DNA of 64,000 nt from JBCDJI01 sp964351865 (GTDB lineage Bacteria; Verrucomicrobiota; Verrucomicrobiia; Methylacidiphilales; JBCBYL01). Below, in pieces: positions 9,385-17,778 of the stretch; position 1 is the first letter of the stretch, and the number at the start of each line of letters is the position of its first letter. The notes beneath the pieces were generated by a model, which did no database searches, was not told the DNA's origin, and saw only the letters and a program-made list of their open reading frames with translations. Made by a program: the position numbers and the translations under genes. The stretch spans positions 80,606 to 144,605 of the forward strand of contig CAYGPJ010000003.1 in NCBI GenBank assembly GCA_964351865.1. Reading direction: 5' to 3'.

Positions 9385-10272
9385 ATGTTAGCTGATTTCG
9401 ATCTCGATCTTGATCTCGATCTCCGGTTGAAAACGCTGGAGCTGAAATGCCGGTTTCCGGTGCAGCACATGCTGGCCGGGGAGTATCACTCGATCTTCAA
9501 GGGGCGCGGCATTGAGTTTGAAGATGTGCGCCTGTATGAACCCGGGGATGATGTGCGCATGATGGATTGGAAGGTAACGGCCCGCACCGGCAAGCCGCAT
9601 ATCAAGCGCTACATCGAGGAACGGGAACAGTATATCTATCTGATCGTTGATGTATCCGCTTCCATTCTGGATGATGCGGATGGAGTGCGGCGCAACACCA
9701 TCGCCGAGGTGTGCGCGCTGATCACGATGGCGGCACTCAATAACAACGATCGGGTAGGACTTATCCTATTTACTGATCAGCTTGAGTTGGTGTTGCCACC
9801 GGCGAAAGGCAGGCAGCATGCGTTACGCCTACTGGAGGCGCTGATGACGTTTGAACCGGTCAACCGTGGCACCCGTTTTGCGGCTGCACTGGATGCCATT
9901 GGACACATGGCACGCAAGCGATCGGTATTTTTCATTGTGTCCGATTTTCTGGCAGAGGATCACCTGGCAGAAATGGGGGCATTGGCGACTCGGCACGATG
10001 TCAACGCGGTGCATCTGGTGGATCAGCGTTTTGCTGTCGAAGATCAGGATGGGTTGTTGCGGATCCGTGATGCGGAGAGCGGCTCGGAGTCATTGGTCGA
10101 CCTGAAGCTGAGTTGCGATGAAAAGGTGAATCACCGGCAGGCGTTGCGATCTTCGTTGATGAACCACGGAGTGAACCTGATGGAGATTGGGGCAGGGCAG
10201 GACTGTGTGCTGGCTCTGACGTCCTTCTTTCAGTCACGCCAGCATCGTATCGATGAGGAAACCGGAGGGTAA
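9385..10272 (+). CDS. DUF58 domain-containing protein
   Basis: A 295-residue cytoplasmic protein. Its hallmark DUF58 block is RGIEFEDVRLYEPGDDVRMMDWKVTAR (around residues 46-72), followed by a vWA-like fold beginning IYLIVDVSASI with a MIDAS-like D-x-S-x-S. DUF58 proteins regularly sit between MoxR and BatA. The N terminus has an unusual run of Asp-Leu dipeptides (DLDLDLDLRL) encoded by a GATCTC/GATCTT micro-repeat at about 9400-9422, which could be unstable by slippage. It lies 31 bases after moxR and 2 bases before the next gene. Confidence 0.9.
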   Translation: MLADFDLDLDLDLRLKTLELKCRFPVQHMLAGEYHSIFKGRGIEFEDVRLYEPGDDVRMMDWKVTARTGKPHIKRYIEEREQYIYLIVDVSASILDDADGVRRNTIAEVCALITMAALNNNDRVGLILFTDQLELVLPPAKGRQHALRLLEALMTFEPVNRGTRFAAALDAIGHMARKRSVFFIVSDFLAEDHLAEMGALATRHDVNAVHLVDQRFAVEDQDGLLRIRDAESGSESLVDLKLSCDEKVNHRQALRSSLMNHGVNLMEIGAGQDCVLALTSFFQSRQHRIDEETGG

Positions 10273-10274
10273 TC

Positions 10275-10832
10275 GTGAGGCGGTTGCGGATGCTCTGGTG
10301 GGTTCTGTTGACGGGAACAGGCATGTTGACGATCATCATATCGCCCCTGCGAGCCGCTGAGGTGGAGTTGGGGTTGACGCCGCAAGAGGTATATCCGGGA
10401 GATCTGATAACACTTATAGCCACTTGTTCCAGTAGTGAGTATGCAACGTTTACGATTGCACTACCGCAGAGTGAGCAATTGCGAGTGATTTCGATCGAGC
10501 CGGGAGTGGTGCAATACCAGCCGGACCGGTACGTGCAGCAACACGTTTGGGTTCTGCAGCCTAAGTTTTCTGGAATGATCCAATGGAACGAATTGCAAGC
10601 GATCGTCGCTTATCGAGATCGAGAAGAAACGCTTCAACTGGAACCGATGACTGTAAACGTGCAGGCATATCCGGATTCAGCTTCGGATTCCGGGCTGTCG
10701 AATGCCCCGGCACCGTTGCCCTCGGAACCGCGAACACTGGTGACTACGGCTTGGAAGTGGATGTTGGGAACAATGCTAGTGGTATTGATGGTAGCCGGAT
10801 TTAAGTATTATAAACGTAAGGGGCAGGCATGA
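10275..10832 (+). CDS. Small membrane-anchored protein of the Bat operon
   Basis: A 185-residue protein with an N-terminal signal or anchor (residues 7-28), a beta-rich exported region beginning AAEVELGLTPQEVYPGDLITL, which looks like the first strands of a BatD-type domain, and a C-terminal membrane helix (MLGTMLVVLMVAGFKYY). It occupies the operon slot usually filled by a small membrane protein (DUF4381 type) between DUF58 and BatA. Family membership is not certain. Its stop overlaps the BatA start by 4 bases (ATGA). Confidence 0.7.
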   Translation: MRRLRMLWWVLLTGTGMLTIIISPLRAAEVELGLTPQEVYPGDLITLIATCSSSEYATFTIALPQSEQLRVISIEPGVVQYQPDRYVQQHVWVLQPKFSGMIQWNELQAIVAYRDREETLQLEPMTVNVQAYPDSASDSGLSNAPAPLPSEPRTLVTTAWKWMLGTMLVVLMVAGFKYYKRKGQA

Positions 10833-11890
10833 GTTTCGTCTGGCCATATTTGCTGTTGTTGTTACCGCTGGCGATTTGGATCTTTTATCGCAAGAAATCG
10901 ACCCGCCAATCGCTGACGGTGCCGGCGGTGTCATTGTGGAAAAATGCGGATGCGGGTCGTGGTCGTTTTCTGTATCTGATTCCGCTGTTGTTTGCGGTCG
11001 GAAGTGGTTTGCTGGTGATTGCTCTGGCGCGACCTCAGGCGGGTTCCGAGGAGAGTGTGGAGGTGAAGGAGGGGATCGCGATTGAAATGCTGATTGATGT
11101 TTCCAGCAGTATGGACATGAATTTACAGTCGAAAGTCGGGGACTCCGTAGAAGTCAAAGCGGGGGCGGCTCCCGGGGTGGATCTCAATCGCACTCGCATG
11201 GAAGTGGCCAAGGAACTGGTGGTGCAGTTTATTCAGGGCGACGAAGAGTCGTTGCCGGGGCGTCCATCCGATCTGATCGGACTGATTACGTTCGCGCGCT
11301 ATGCGGATACTCGTAGTCCTTTGACGAGCGGGCATGCGGCGTTGGCGCAGATTGTGAGGAATCTGGAGATCCAGGAACGCCCCAACGAAGACGGCACCGC
11401 CTATGGGGATGCGCTGGCATTAGCTGCGGCGCGGTTGCGACATCTGGATGAATTAAAGCAGGGAGGGGGTGGCCGAACGGTGGGTGAGGTGGCTAGTAAG
11501 GTGATTATTCTACTGACGGATGGAGAGAATAATTCCGGGAAACACCTGCCTGAAGAAGCGGGGGGGCTGGCCAAGGAATGGGGCATTAAAATTTACGCCA
11601 TCAGTCTCGGAGACGGGCAAGGCACCACCGAAGCGTATCTGAAGTTATCCGACGCCGAGCGAGTGCTGGATCACATCGCTACGGAAACCGGGGGGATTTT
11701 CCGGCAGGCGAATGATTACGAAAGTTTGCAATCGGTTTATCGTGAGATTGATGAGCTGGAGCGAACCAGGATCACCACGCGTCAGTTGAACCGGGTGCAC
11801 GAGTGGTTCTGGTTGCCACTGATGTTGGGAGCAAGCTGCTGGCTGGCGGGGATGGTGCTGGAAGCCACCTGGTTGAGGACGGCGCCATGA
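10829..11890 (+). CDS. batA: BatA-like vWA membrane protein
   Basis: A 353-residue aerotolerance-type protein. Two N-terminal membrane helices (residues 3-20 and 47-67) are followed by a vWA domain with the MIDAS motif DVSSSMD (Asp90), a later Thr/Asp pair (LLTDGENNSG), and a C-terminal helix (WFWLPLMLGASCWLAGMVLE). Bat proteins are tied to stress tolerance and envelope integrity in Bacteroides and Leptospira, with a mechanism that is not settled. The insert of about 30 residues after MIDAS (SKVGDSVEVKAGAAPGVDL) is longer than usual. Its stop overlaps the BatB/C start (ATGA). Confidence 0.9.
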   Translation: MSFVWPYLLLLLPLAIWIFYRKKSTRQSLTVPAVSLWKNADAGRGRFLYLIPLLFAVGSGLLVIALARPQAGSEESVEVKEGIAIEMLIDVSSSMDMNLQSKVGDSVEVKAGAAPGVDLNRTRMEVAKELVVQFIQGDEESLPGRPSDLIGLITFARYADTRSPLTSGHAALAQIVRNLEIQERPNEDGTAYGDALALAAARLRHLDELKQGGGGRTVGEVASKVIILLTDGENNSGKHLPEEAGGLAKEWGIKIYAISLGDGQGTTEAYLKLSDAERVLDHIATETGGIFRQANDYESLQSVYREIDELERTRITTRQLNRVHEWFWLPLMLGASCWLAGMVLEATWLRTAP

Positions 11891-14019
11891 GTGAATTGGT
11901 CATTCAATGGCCGCTGGCCCTGGTGTTGCTGATCGGGATTATTCCTTTGTGGCGTTTATTGTGGCATGCACGCCGTCAGCGCGAGGAAATGGTGCGACAG
12001 TTCGGCGGGAAAGCGGATGGATTGCGACGACTGAAAGATCATTTACGACTGGTGGGGATTTTTTTATTGCTACTGGCCTTAGCGCGTCCGGGCATCGATC
12101 CGCAACGGCAGTCGGTGGTCAACCTCGGACGGGATGTGGTGTTTGTGCTGGATGTCTCGCAGAGTATGCTGGCCGAAGATGCGGCGCCCTCGCGGCTGGA
12201 AGTCGCTAAGCAGGGGGTGCGGGATGCCCTGAAGAATTTTCAATCGGCGCGGGTGGGATTGGTGATCTATGCCGGCAGTGCGAATATTCTTTGCCCGTTG
12301 ACGCACGATTATGATTTTGTGCGATACATGTTGGAACAAGCCACACCGCGCAGTGTGGATTTTGGCGGAACCCAACTGATCTCAGCGATTGAAAAAACGG
12401 TGGATCAGGTATTCAGCGAGGGACGAGCAGGTTATCAGGATATGGTGCTGCTGACCGATGGGGAAGATCATGCGGCAGAATTTGACCGGATCGCGGATCT
12501 ACTCAAGCAGGCGGATGCCGGACTGTTGGTAGTGGGAGTCGGAGATGCCGAGCGGGGGGCGCGAATCCCGGTGGCAGGGGAAGAGGGCAAGCGGGATTGG
12601 TTGCGGTATGAAGGTCAGCCGGTAGAGACGAAATTGAACCGTCAATCGTTACAGCAACTGACCGTAGCTTACCGGGATGCACATTATGAGGAGGTTGGCA
12701 CGGCACCATTCGATCTCGGGGCCATCTATCTTTCCTATGCGCGGCAGCGGCCCGCAGGTGGCAGCGATGAGGTGGGAGATACGATTGTGGTTTATCGGGA
12801 GGTGGGCTTTTTCCTGTTGTCGCTGGGGTTGAGTTTGTTGTTGCTGGCGGAATTTGATGTGAAGTCCGGGTGGCGGAAACTGCGGCCAGTGACGGTGATG
12901 CTTTTAATCGGGGCACTACTGCTGCCATCCGGATGGGGAGCGGAAGCTGTCGCCGAGCTGGAGCAATCGGCTAGTTTTGATGAACTCTTTAAGACCGCAG
13001 TGACACAACAGCAGCAAGGCAAGCTGGATGCCGCGCTGGAGACCTATTACGAAATCCGCGCGAGTTCAATGGAGATACCGCAACAGGAGTTGGCAGTGGT
13101 TTACTTTAATATGGGGCTGTGTCGCTTTCAGTTGGCCCACCAGCAAAAGGAGCTTTCGTCTAGCAATGCGTTAGCGGATGTTCGCGGCGCGCAGTTGTAT
13201 TTTTTGAAGGCGAAGCAATTAGTGCCGAATTTTGAGCGGGCAGGTCGCCGATTGGATTCGGTAGCCGTGTTCATGATGAATCTACAAAAGCAGGTGGAAG
13301 CCGAGGAAAAGCAGGATGCCGAGTTAAACCAGCGGGTGCAGGAAATGTTGCAGCAGCTACAACTGCTGGTGGAGGCAGAACAGCTGTTGTTGCAGGAAAT
13401 TCCGCAACCGGTTCAACGCAGAAAGAAAAATCGCCAGGAAAGCCCGTTACCGGTGATTGCTGATCCGCCGCAATTTTCCCAATGGCCGCAGCGACAGCAG
13501 GCGATGACGCAAACGGGGCTCGAAATTCAGGCGGAGCTAGCTGAGTTGGATCAACTGACCACGATTGAGATCGAAGGCATGCCGCCGCTTGCCAGCGTTT
13601 TTAAGGAACCGCTGTCGCTGATGGAGAATGTGGTCAAGGCACAGCAACAGGCAATTGGCGAGTTAACCACCAAAGAGCAGTGGCCGCTAGCACGGCGCGA
13701 GCTGTCCACGGCGGTGCGGTTGATGCAGGAAATTTTGCAAATGTTATCCAGCCAGAATTCATCTCCTGCAGAAGAAGGTGATGAAGAGGGGGATATGGGG
13801 GATGAGGAGTGGGATATGTCTGAATTGGGGGAATCGGATGAGAGCCAGTCGTCCAGTATGCCGATGAATGGCGATATGGCGCAGACATCCGAAATGCAGC
13901 CGTTACCGAAACCGAATTATTTAGCGGAGGAAATTTTAGGCGAAGAGATGGAAAATCAGCAGTTTCGTTCACAGAAACGTTCTGCGGCGCAGGCCGGTAA
14001 AGTGGAGAAAGACTGGTAA
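11887..14019 (+). CDS. BatB-BatC fusion (vWA plus TPR)
   Basis: A 710-residue protein joining two functions often split into BatB and BatC. Residues 1-345 are BatB-like: two N-terminal helices, a vWA domain with MIDAS DVSQSML (Asp89) and LLTDGEDH, then membrane helices around 305-345. From about residue 360 a TPR-like region begins (FKTAVTQQQQGKLDAALETYYEI, then VVYFNMGLCRFQLA), followed by a Gln/Glu-rich coiled coil and an acidic tail (EEGDEEGDMGDEEWDMSEL) rich in Met. The start is set by ATGA overlap with batA; an upstream in-frame start at 11803 lies inside batA. Confidence 0.88.
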   Translation: MSELVIQWPLALVLLIGIIPLWRLLWHARRQREEMVRQFGGKADGLRRLKDHLRLVGIFLLLLALARPGIDPQRQSVVNLGRDVVFVLDVSQSMLAEDAAPSRLEVAKQGVRDALKNFQSARVGLVIYAGSANILCPLTHDYDFVRYMLEQATPRSVDFGGTQLISAIEKTVDQVFSEGRAGYQDMVLLTDGEDHAAEFDRIADLLKQADAGLLVVGVGDAERGARIPVAGEEGKRDWLRYEGQPVETKLNRQSLQQLTVAYRDAHYEEVGTAPFDLGAIYLSYARQRPAGGSDEVGDTIVVYREVGFFLLSLGLSLLLLAEFDVKSGWRKLRPVTVMLLIGALLLPSGWGAEAVAELEQSASFDELFKTAVTQQQQGKLDAALETYYEIRASSMEIPQQELAVVYFNMGLCRFQLAHQQKELSSSNALADVRGAQLYFLKAKQLVPNFERAGRRLDSVAVFMMNLQKQVEAEEKQDAELNQRVQEMLQQLQLLVEAEQLLLQEIPQPVQRRKKNRQESPLPVIADPPQFSQWPQRQQAMTQTGLEIQAELAELDQLTTIEIEGMPPLASVFKEPLSLMENVVKAQQQAIGELTTKEQWPLARRELSTAVRLMQEILQMLSSQNSSPAEEGDEEGDMGDEEWDMSELGESDESQSSSMPMNGDMAQTSEMQPLPKPNYLAEEILGEEMENQQFRSQKRSAAQAGKVEKDW

Positions 14020-15827
14020 TGAAAGCTGCCGCCTTATTCCTGAGCTCGCTCATGCTGCTCTCTATGCTGGGTCAAAATCTGACGGCTGAAGAGACCAAGC
14101 CGCAAGTGGTTTTGGATTTACAGATCGAGAATGTTTCTTTGTTTGAAGGCTTGCCTGCACGGGTGGACGTCGTGTTTCCCGAGAATGAGGTGGAGTTAGA
14201 AAATATGATGCTGCCGCGGGATACGGACGACATTTCCTTTTTGCGGCAGGAGGTCACGCAAGTGTTGACTGGTAAGGTGACGGGCACGGAGGTGAGTCTG
14301 ATGATTTTACCGCGCAAGGCAGGTCTGGTGATGATTCCTGCGCTGAGTTGGGAAACGGATGTGGCCCTATATCGGACGCAACCGAAACAGGTCAGTATTG
14401 GGGGCCTTAAAAAATCGGACGCGATGCAATTGCGCGTCACCCCCGTTAAGTCGGCAGTGTATGCCGGCGAGCCGTTGCGAGTGGATGTGGAATGGTCGAG
14501 TCGCTTGCCGGCAGCATCACTGCGGCAGCTGATTTTTAATCCTTCGTTTATGCACCGCGCGGGAGTGGAAATGGATATTCCGCGCCAGGACGGGCCGGAG
14601 GAGTTGCAGGTGGGACTGCCGGTGGCAGGTCGCCGCATCATTGCACGGCGTGTGGTGCCGGAGAAATCGGATGAACTGGGTCGGATTCAGTTTTCCATTT
14701 ATCTAAAATTTAGCGAAGCGGGGGAAGTGGCTTTTGATGCAACGCGGTTGGAGGTGTTCCGTTTATTAGGATCTGGCGGACGCTTTGCTCCCTATGCCGC
14801 TTATTTCAATAATACGCTGTTTGAATCGGTAGCAGCTGACGTAAGGTGCGAATATCTTTTTGTCGAAGCGGAGCCGTTTCAAATCAATGTGTTGCCCCTG
14901 CCGATCCCGGCGACGGGAACAGAACAAGCTTTCAGCGGCTTGTTTGCTCCTTGCCGATTTGAGACAAAGATCAATACATCGAAGTGCGATGTGGGGCAGC
15001 TCATGGAACTGTCCGTGCGGGTGTATTCAGACGCCAGTGCCGGATTTCTGGAGTTGCCCGACCTCCGCCAGCAGGTCGGCCTGCAGCATCGGTTTTGGGT
15101 GGAAAGTGAGCCGCGTCGAATCTGGCATCCGGACGGGGCTGAGTTTATTTTCAGGTTTCGCCCGCTGACCACGACGATTCAGGCATTTCCTGCGCTGGGC
15201 TTTCAGGTTTTCAATCCGCAATCCGCACGCTATGAATACCTGCAGACTTCGGCGATCCCGTTGGAAGTTCTCGAGGTGGACGGTCGGACCTATTTTGAAC
15301 TGGAACCGGCTAGTATAGAGAAAGCCGGTCTGACGGATCAACCGGATGGAATTTGGCATAATGAATCAGCGACTCGAACCAGTGATTTAATGAATACGAT
15401 CATCAACAGCATGGCAGACGGCTTTTGGCTATGGCTGCTGGTAACGACTGGGGTGGCAGCTGCTTTAGTGCCATGGCTGAAAGAACGGCGCCGCCGCGCT
15501 ATCGACCCGGTTTATGGCGGCCAAGTGAAGGCATATGCCGCATTTTCCCGTTTGTCGAATAACACGACTCCTGAATCTAAAAGAGCGGCGTTCCGTGCCT
15601 ATCTGGCTGCATTGGGTCAGAAGTCGGAACGTGCGTACACGGTCGGGGATGCACGTGAATGGCTGACATCGCATGGCGCCGCCACCGCAGATATCGAGAC
15701 GGTGATGGATTTATTTCAGCAGGAAGATGCGGCGAAGTTTGACCGCAAAAAATCAACGATCACTTCGCCGGAACTCGACGCCCTCGCAAAACGAATTTTC
15801 AAACCCGTGCAGCAGGAGGTTAAATGA
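14019..15827 (+). CDS. batD: BatD-like oxygen tolerance protein
   Basis: A 602-residue exported membrane protein with a signal peptide (residues 1-23, ending LTAEE), a long beta-sandwich region of the BatD type with the common opening VVLDLQIENVSLFEGLPARVDV, a C-terminal membrane helix near 475-492 (WLWLLVTTGVAAALVPWL) and a cytoplasmic tail. BatD follows BatA/B/C in most Bat operons. Its start overlaps the previous stop by 1 base. The tail ends at AAATGAAG, whose ATGA could couple to a longer version of batE. Confidence 0.88.
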   Translation: MKAAALFLSSLMLLSMLGQNLTAEETKPQVVLDLQIENVSLFEGLPARVDVVFPENEVELENMMLPRDTDDISFLRQEVTQVLTGKVTGTEVSLMILPRKAGLVMIPALSWETDVALYRTQPKQVSIGGLKKSDAMQLRVTPVKSAVYAGEPLRVDVEWSSRLPAASLRQLIFNPSFMHRAGVEMDIPRQDGPEELQVGLPVAGRRIIARRVVPEKSDELGRIQFSIYLKFSEAGEVAFDATRLEVFRLLGSGGRFAPYAAYFNNTLFESVAADVRCEYLFVEAEPFQINVLPLPIPATGTEQAFSGLFAPCRFETKINTSKCDVGQLMELSVRVYSDASAGFLELPDLRQQVGLQHRFWVESEPRRIWHPDGAEFIFRFRPLTTTIQAFPALGFQVFNPQSARYEYLQTSAIPLEVLEVDGRTYFELEPASIEKAGLTDQPDGIWHNESATRTSDLMNTIINSMADGFWLWLLVTTGVAAALVPWLKERRRRAIDPVYGGQVKAYAAFSRLSNNTTPESKRAAFRAYLAALGQKSERAYTVGDAREWLTSHGAATADIETVMDLFQQEDAAKFDRKKSTITSPELDALAKRIFKPVQQEVK

Positions 15828-15873
15828 AGCAGCTGCTCGTATCCCATACCGCAAGAAATGGAACGGTTCGGAT

Positions 15874-15949
15874 TGTAGGCCGAGATTGTATCTCTGCTGG
15901 GTTGAATTACCGGGATACCATCCAGGCCCACAGTTGTGCGTCAACTATC
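15874..15949. repeat. Degenerate REP between batD and batE
   Basis: The string TGTAGGCCGAGATTGTATCT matches the dispersed REP core TGTAGGGCGAGATTGCATCT at 59151 with two differences and is followed by CTGCTGGGTTGAATTACCGGG, similar to the REP continuation. It lies between the batD stop and the likely batE start, inside an open frame that would extend batE upstream. Confidence 0.6.
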
Positions 15950-16723
15950 ATGCAAGTTGCAGTTATGACGGTGCTGCTGTTATCTTGTGCCGGCTGGCTC
16001 CATGCAGGTGAAACCGATCCAGTGGCAACGTGGGCTGAGGCCGAAGCGTTGTTCCAACAAGCTGCGCAAGCCGAATCCGGTAGTGCTGGTGCGGTAGCTG
16101 CCTATTCGAATGCGGCCTTAAAATTTGAATTCGTGGCACGTGAACACTACCGACCGGGGGTTGCCTGGTATAATGCGGGGAACGCCTGGTTTGAAGCAGG
16201 AGAGCTAGGGCGCGCTATCGCTGCGTATCTGCATGCCAGAATCTACCGTCCACTGGATAGCAAAGTGACGGACAGTCTGCAGGTCGCGCGCGCGCTGCGC
16301 GTTGAGCGAGTCGAGGATGGAAGCTGGAACCGATTGCTGGACTGGCCGGTGCGGTGGGTGCAGGCGTTGGTCGTGAGCTTGTTTATTCTGCTGACCGTAT
16401 TCGTACTGTGTCATATTCGCTACCGGAGTCGCTGGAGCCTGATGACCATTGGTGGTTTTGGGTTATGTATTTTGCTAAGTCTGTGCTTGCTGGTGAAAGT
16501 GAAAATCACTCAAGGAGAGCAAGGGGTGTTGATTGCTCAAGCGGTGGAAGCCCGCAAAGGTCCGGGCTATCAATACCAGGCCGCATTTATGGAGCCGCTG
16601 CACAACGGTTTGGAGTTTAAGTTGGCTGAAACACGTGGAGACTGGTGTCGTGTTGCACTGGCTGATGGTCGCGAGGGTTGGATTCCAGCCCGCATGGTGA
16701 GGTGGATCCATACGGATCATTGA
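15950..16723 (+). CDS. batE: BatE-like TPR/SH3 protein
   Basis: A 257-residue exported protein: signal peptide MQVAVMTVLLLSCAGWLHAG, a TPR pair (ALFQQAAQAE, then GVAWYNAGNAWFEAGELGRAIAAY), two membrane helices around residues 140-180, and a C-terminal bacterial SH3 domain (ARKGPGYQYQ... GREGWIPARMV). It closes the Bat operon. An in-frame ATG at 15824 overlapping batD would add 42 residues, but these are encoded by a REP remnant and would put the signal peptide internally, so 15950 is chosen. It ends 5 bases from a convergent oxidoreductase gene. Confidence 0.82.
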   Translation: MQVAVMTVLLLSCAGWLHAGETDPVATWAEAEALFQQAAQAESGSAGAVAAYSNAALKFEFVAREHYRPGVAWYNAGNAWFEAGELGRAIAAYLHARIYRPLDSKVTDSLQVARALRVERVEDGSWNRLLDWPVRWVQALVVSLFILLTVFVLCHIRYRSRWSLMTIGGFGLCILLSLCLLVKVKITQGEQGVLIAQAVEARKGPGYQYQAAFMEPLHNGLEFKLAETRGDWCRVALADGREGWIPARMVRWIHTDH

Positions 16724-16728
16724 TTAAC

Positions 16729-17778
16729 TCATTGAATCAACTTGATGCGCTCACCGCCATTTTTGGCGGACTGATATATCGCCTGAATCAGGGCAACACT
16801 TCGGCGTGCTTCGGCGGCGGAGGTGGAAGGTGCTCGGCCGGCTTGAATGGCTGTGACGATTTCTTCGAAGTTGCGTTGGTGTTGCGTGTAGTCAATCGCG
16901 CCAGGATCGTTGGCACCGAGTCCAGCTGTCACTCCCTGCATGTATTGCGAGCGGATCTGTTCGTCGGCTTGGGTTTCGTGCATGAATTCCCAAACTTCAA
17001 AGGCTTCATCCGCCAGAAAGACCGAGCCTTCGGTGCCGGAGAGTTGAACGCGGGCAGCATGACCGGTTTTCGACCACGTGCAGGTGCTGCCTTCAATAAC
17101 ACCACGGGCACCATTTTCAAATTCCAGCATCGCGACCGCGATGTCCTCGACTTCGATGTTCTCGTGCGCGAGACATGCGGTGTCGGCCTGGACGCTTTTC
17201 ACCGGACCGGCAAGGTAGAGGAGTGCGTCGATGGTGTGGATAGACTGATTCATCAACGCTCCGCCACCGTCGAGTGCCCAAGTGCCACGCCATGCGCCGG
17301 AATCGTAATACGCTTGATCGCGATACCATTTGACGTAAGCGGAGGCGGAAGTGATTTTACCGAACCGTCCTGCCTCAGTGGCTTGTTTGAAGGCATTCAT
17401 GCCAGGGTGGAAGCGGCGGTTGAGCACCGCGGCGATAGTCACGCCTTTGGCTTGAGCGGCAGCTACCATTTGGTCGATACGCTCGGTGGTGATTTCCAGG
17501 GGTTTTTCGATAACGACATGCTTACCGGCTTCAATGGCCGCCATAGCGGGTTCCAAATGAGCGCCGGAGGGCGTGCCGATGGTGACGATGTCGATTTGAG
17601 GATCGGCCAGCATGGTTGCCACTGAGTCATACGCTTGGGTGTTGTATTGGTCGGCGAAAGCCTGTGTTCGTTCTGGATTGCGATCTGCTGCACCGATGAG
17701 TTCGCCGCCCGCCATGGAGGCAATCGCCTGGGCGTGAAACCCCCCGATCATTCCTGTTCCTATAATACCAAAGTTCAT
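16729..17778 (-). CDS. Gfo/Idh/MocA family oxidoreductase
   Basis: A 349-residue cytoplasmic NAD(P)-dependent enzyme. The dinucleotide motif GTGMIGGFH is at residues 7-15, the Lys-containing motif reads VVIEKPLEI, and the GGGALMNQSIHTIDALLYLAG block provides the family's conserved His. The family oxidises sugars, sugar acids or inositols, or interconverts keto forms. It has a 4-base ATGA overlap with the upstream Nramp-like gene, so it is translationally coupled and last in the run. Unlike the other cluster enzymes at 20.9-23.8 kb, it has no export signal. Confidence 0.92.
   Translation of the reverse strand: MNFGIIGTGMIGGFHAQAIASMAGGELIGAADRNPERTQAFADQYNTQAYDSVATMLADPQIDIVTIGTPSGAHLEPAMAAIEAGKHVVIEKPLEITTERIDQMVAAAQAKGVTIAAVLNRRFHPGMNAFKQATEAGRFGKITSASAYVKWYRDQAYYDSGAWRGTWALDGGGALMNQSIHTIDALLYLAGPVKSVQADTACLAHENIEVEDIAVAMLEFENGARGVIEGSTCTWSKTGHAARVQLSGTEGSVFLADEAFEVWEFMHETQADEQIRSQYMQGVTAGLGANDPGAIDYTQHQRNFEEIVTAIQAGRAPSTSAAEARRSVALIQAIYQSAKNGGERIKLIQ

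Noticed and set aside
12503..12928. Minus-strand frame rich in Pro, Ser and His
   Set aside because: It is antisense to the BatB/C fusion and has no protein-like pattern.
16678..17625. Long open frame of 315 codons on the plus strand
   Set aside because: It lies antisense to a well-supported oxidoreductase, with composition skewed as expected from the opposite strand and no recognisable domain.
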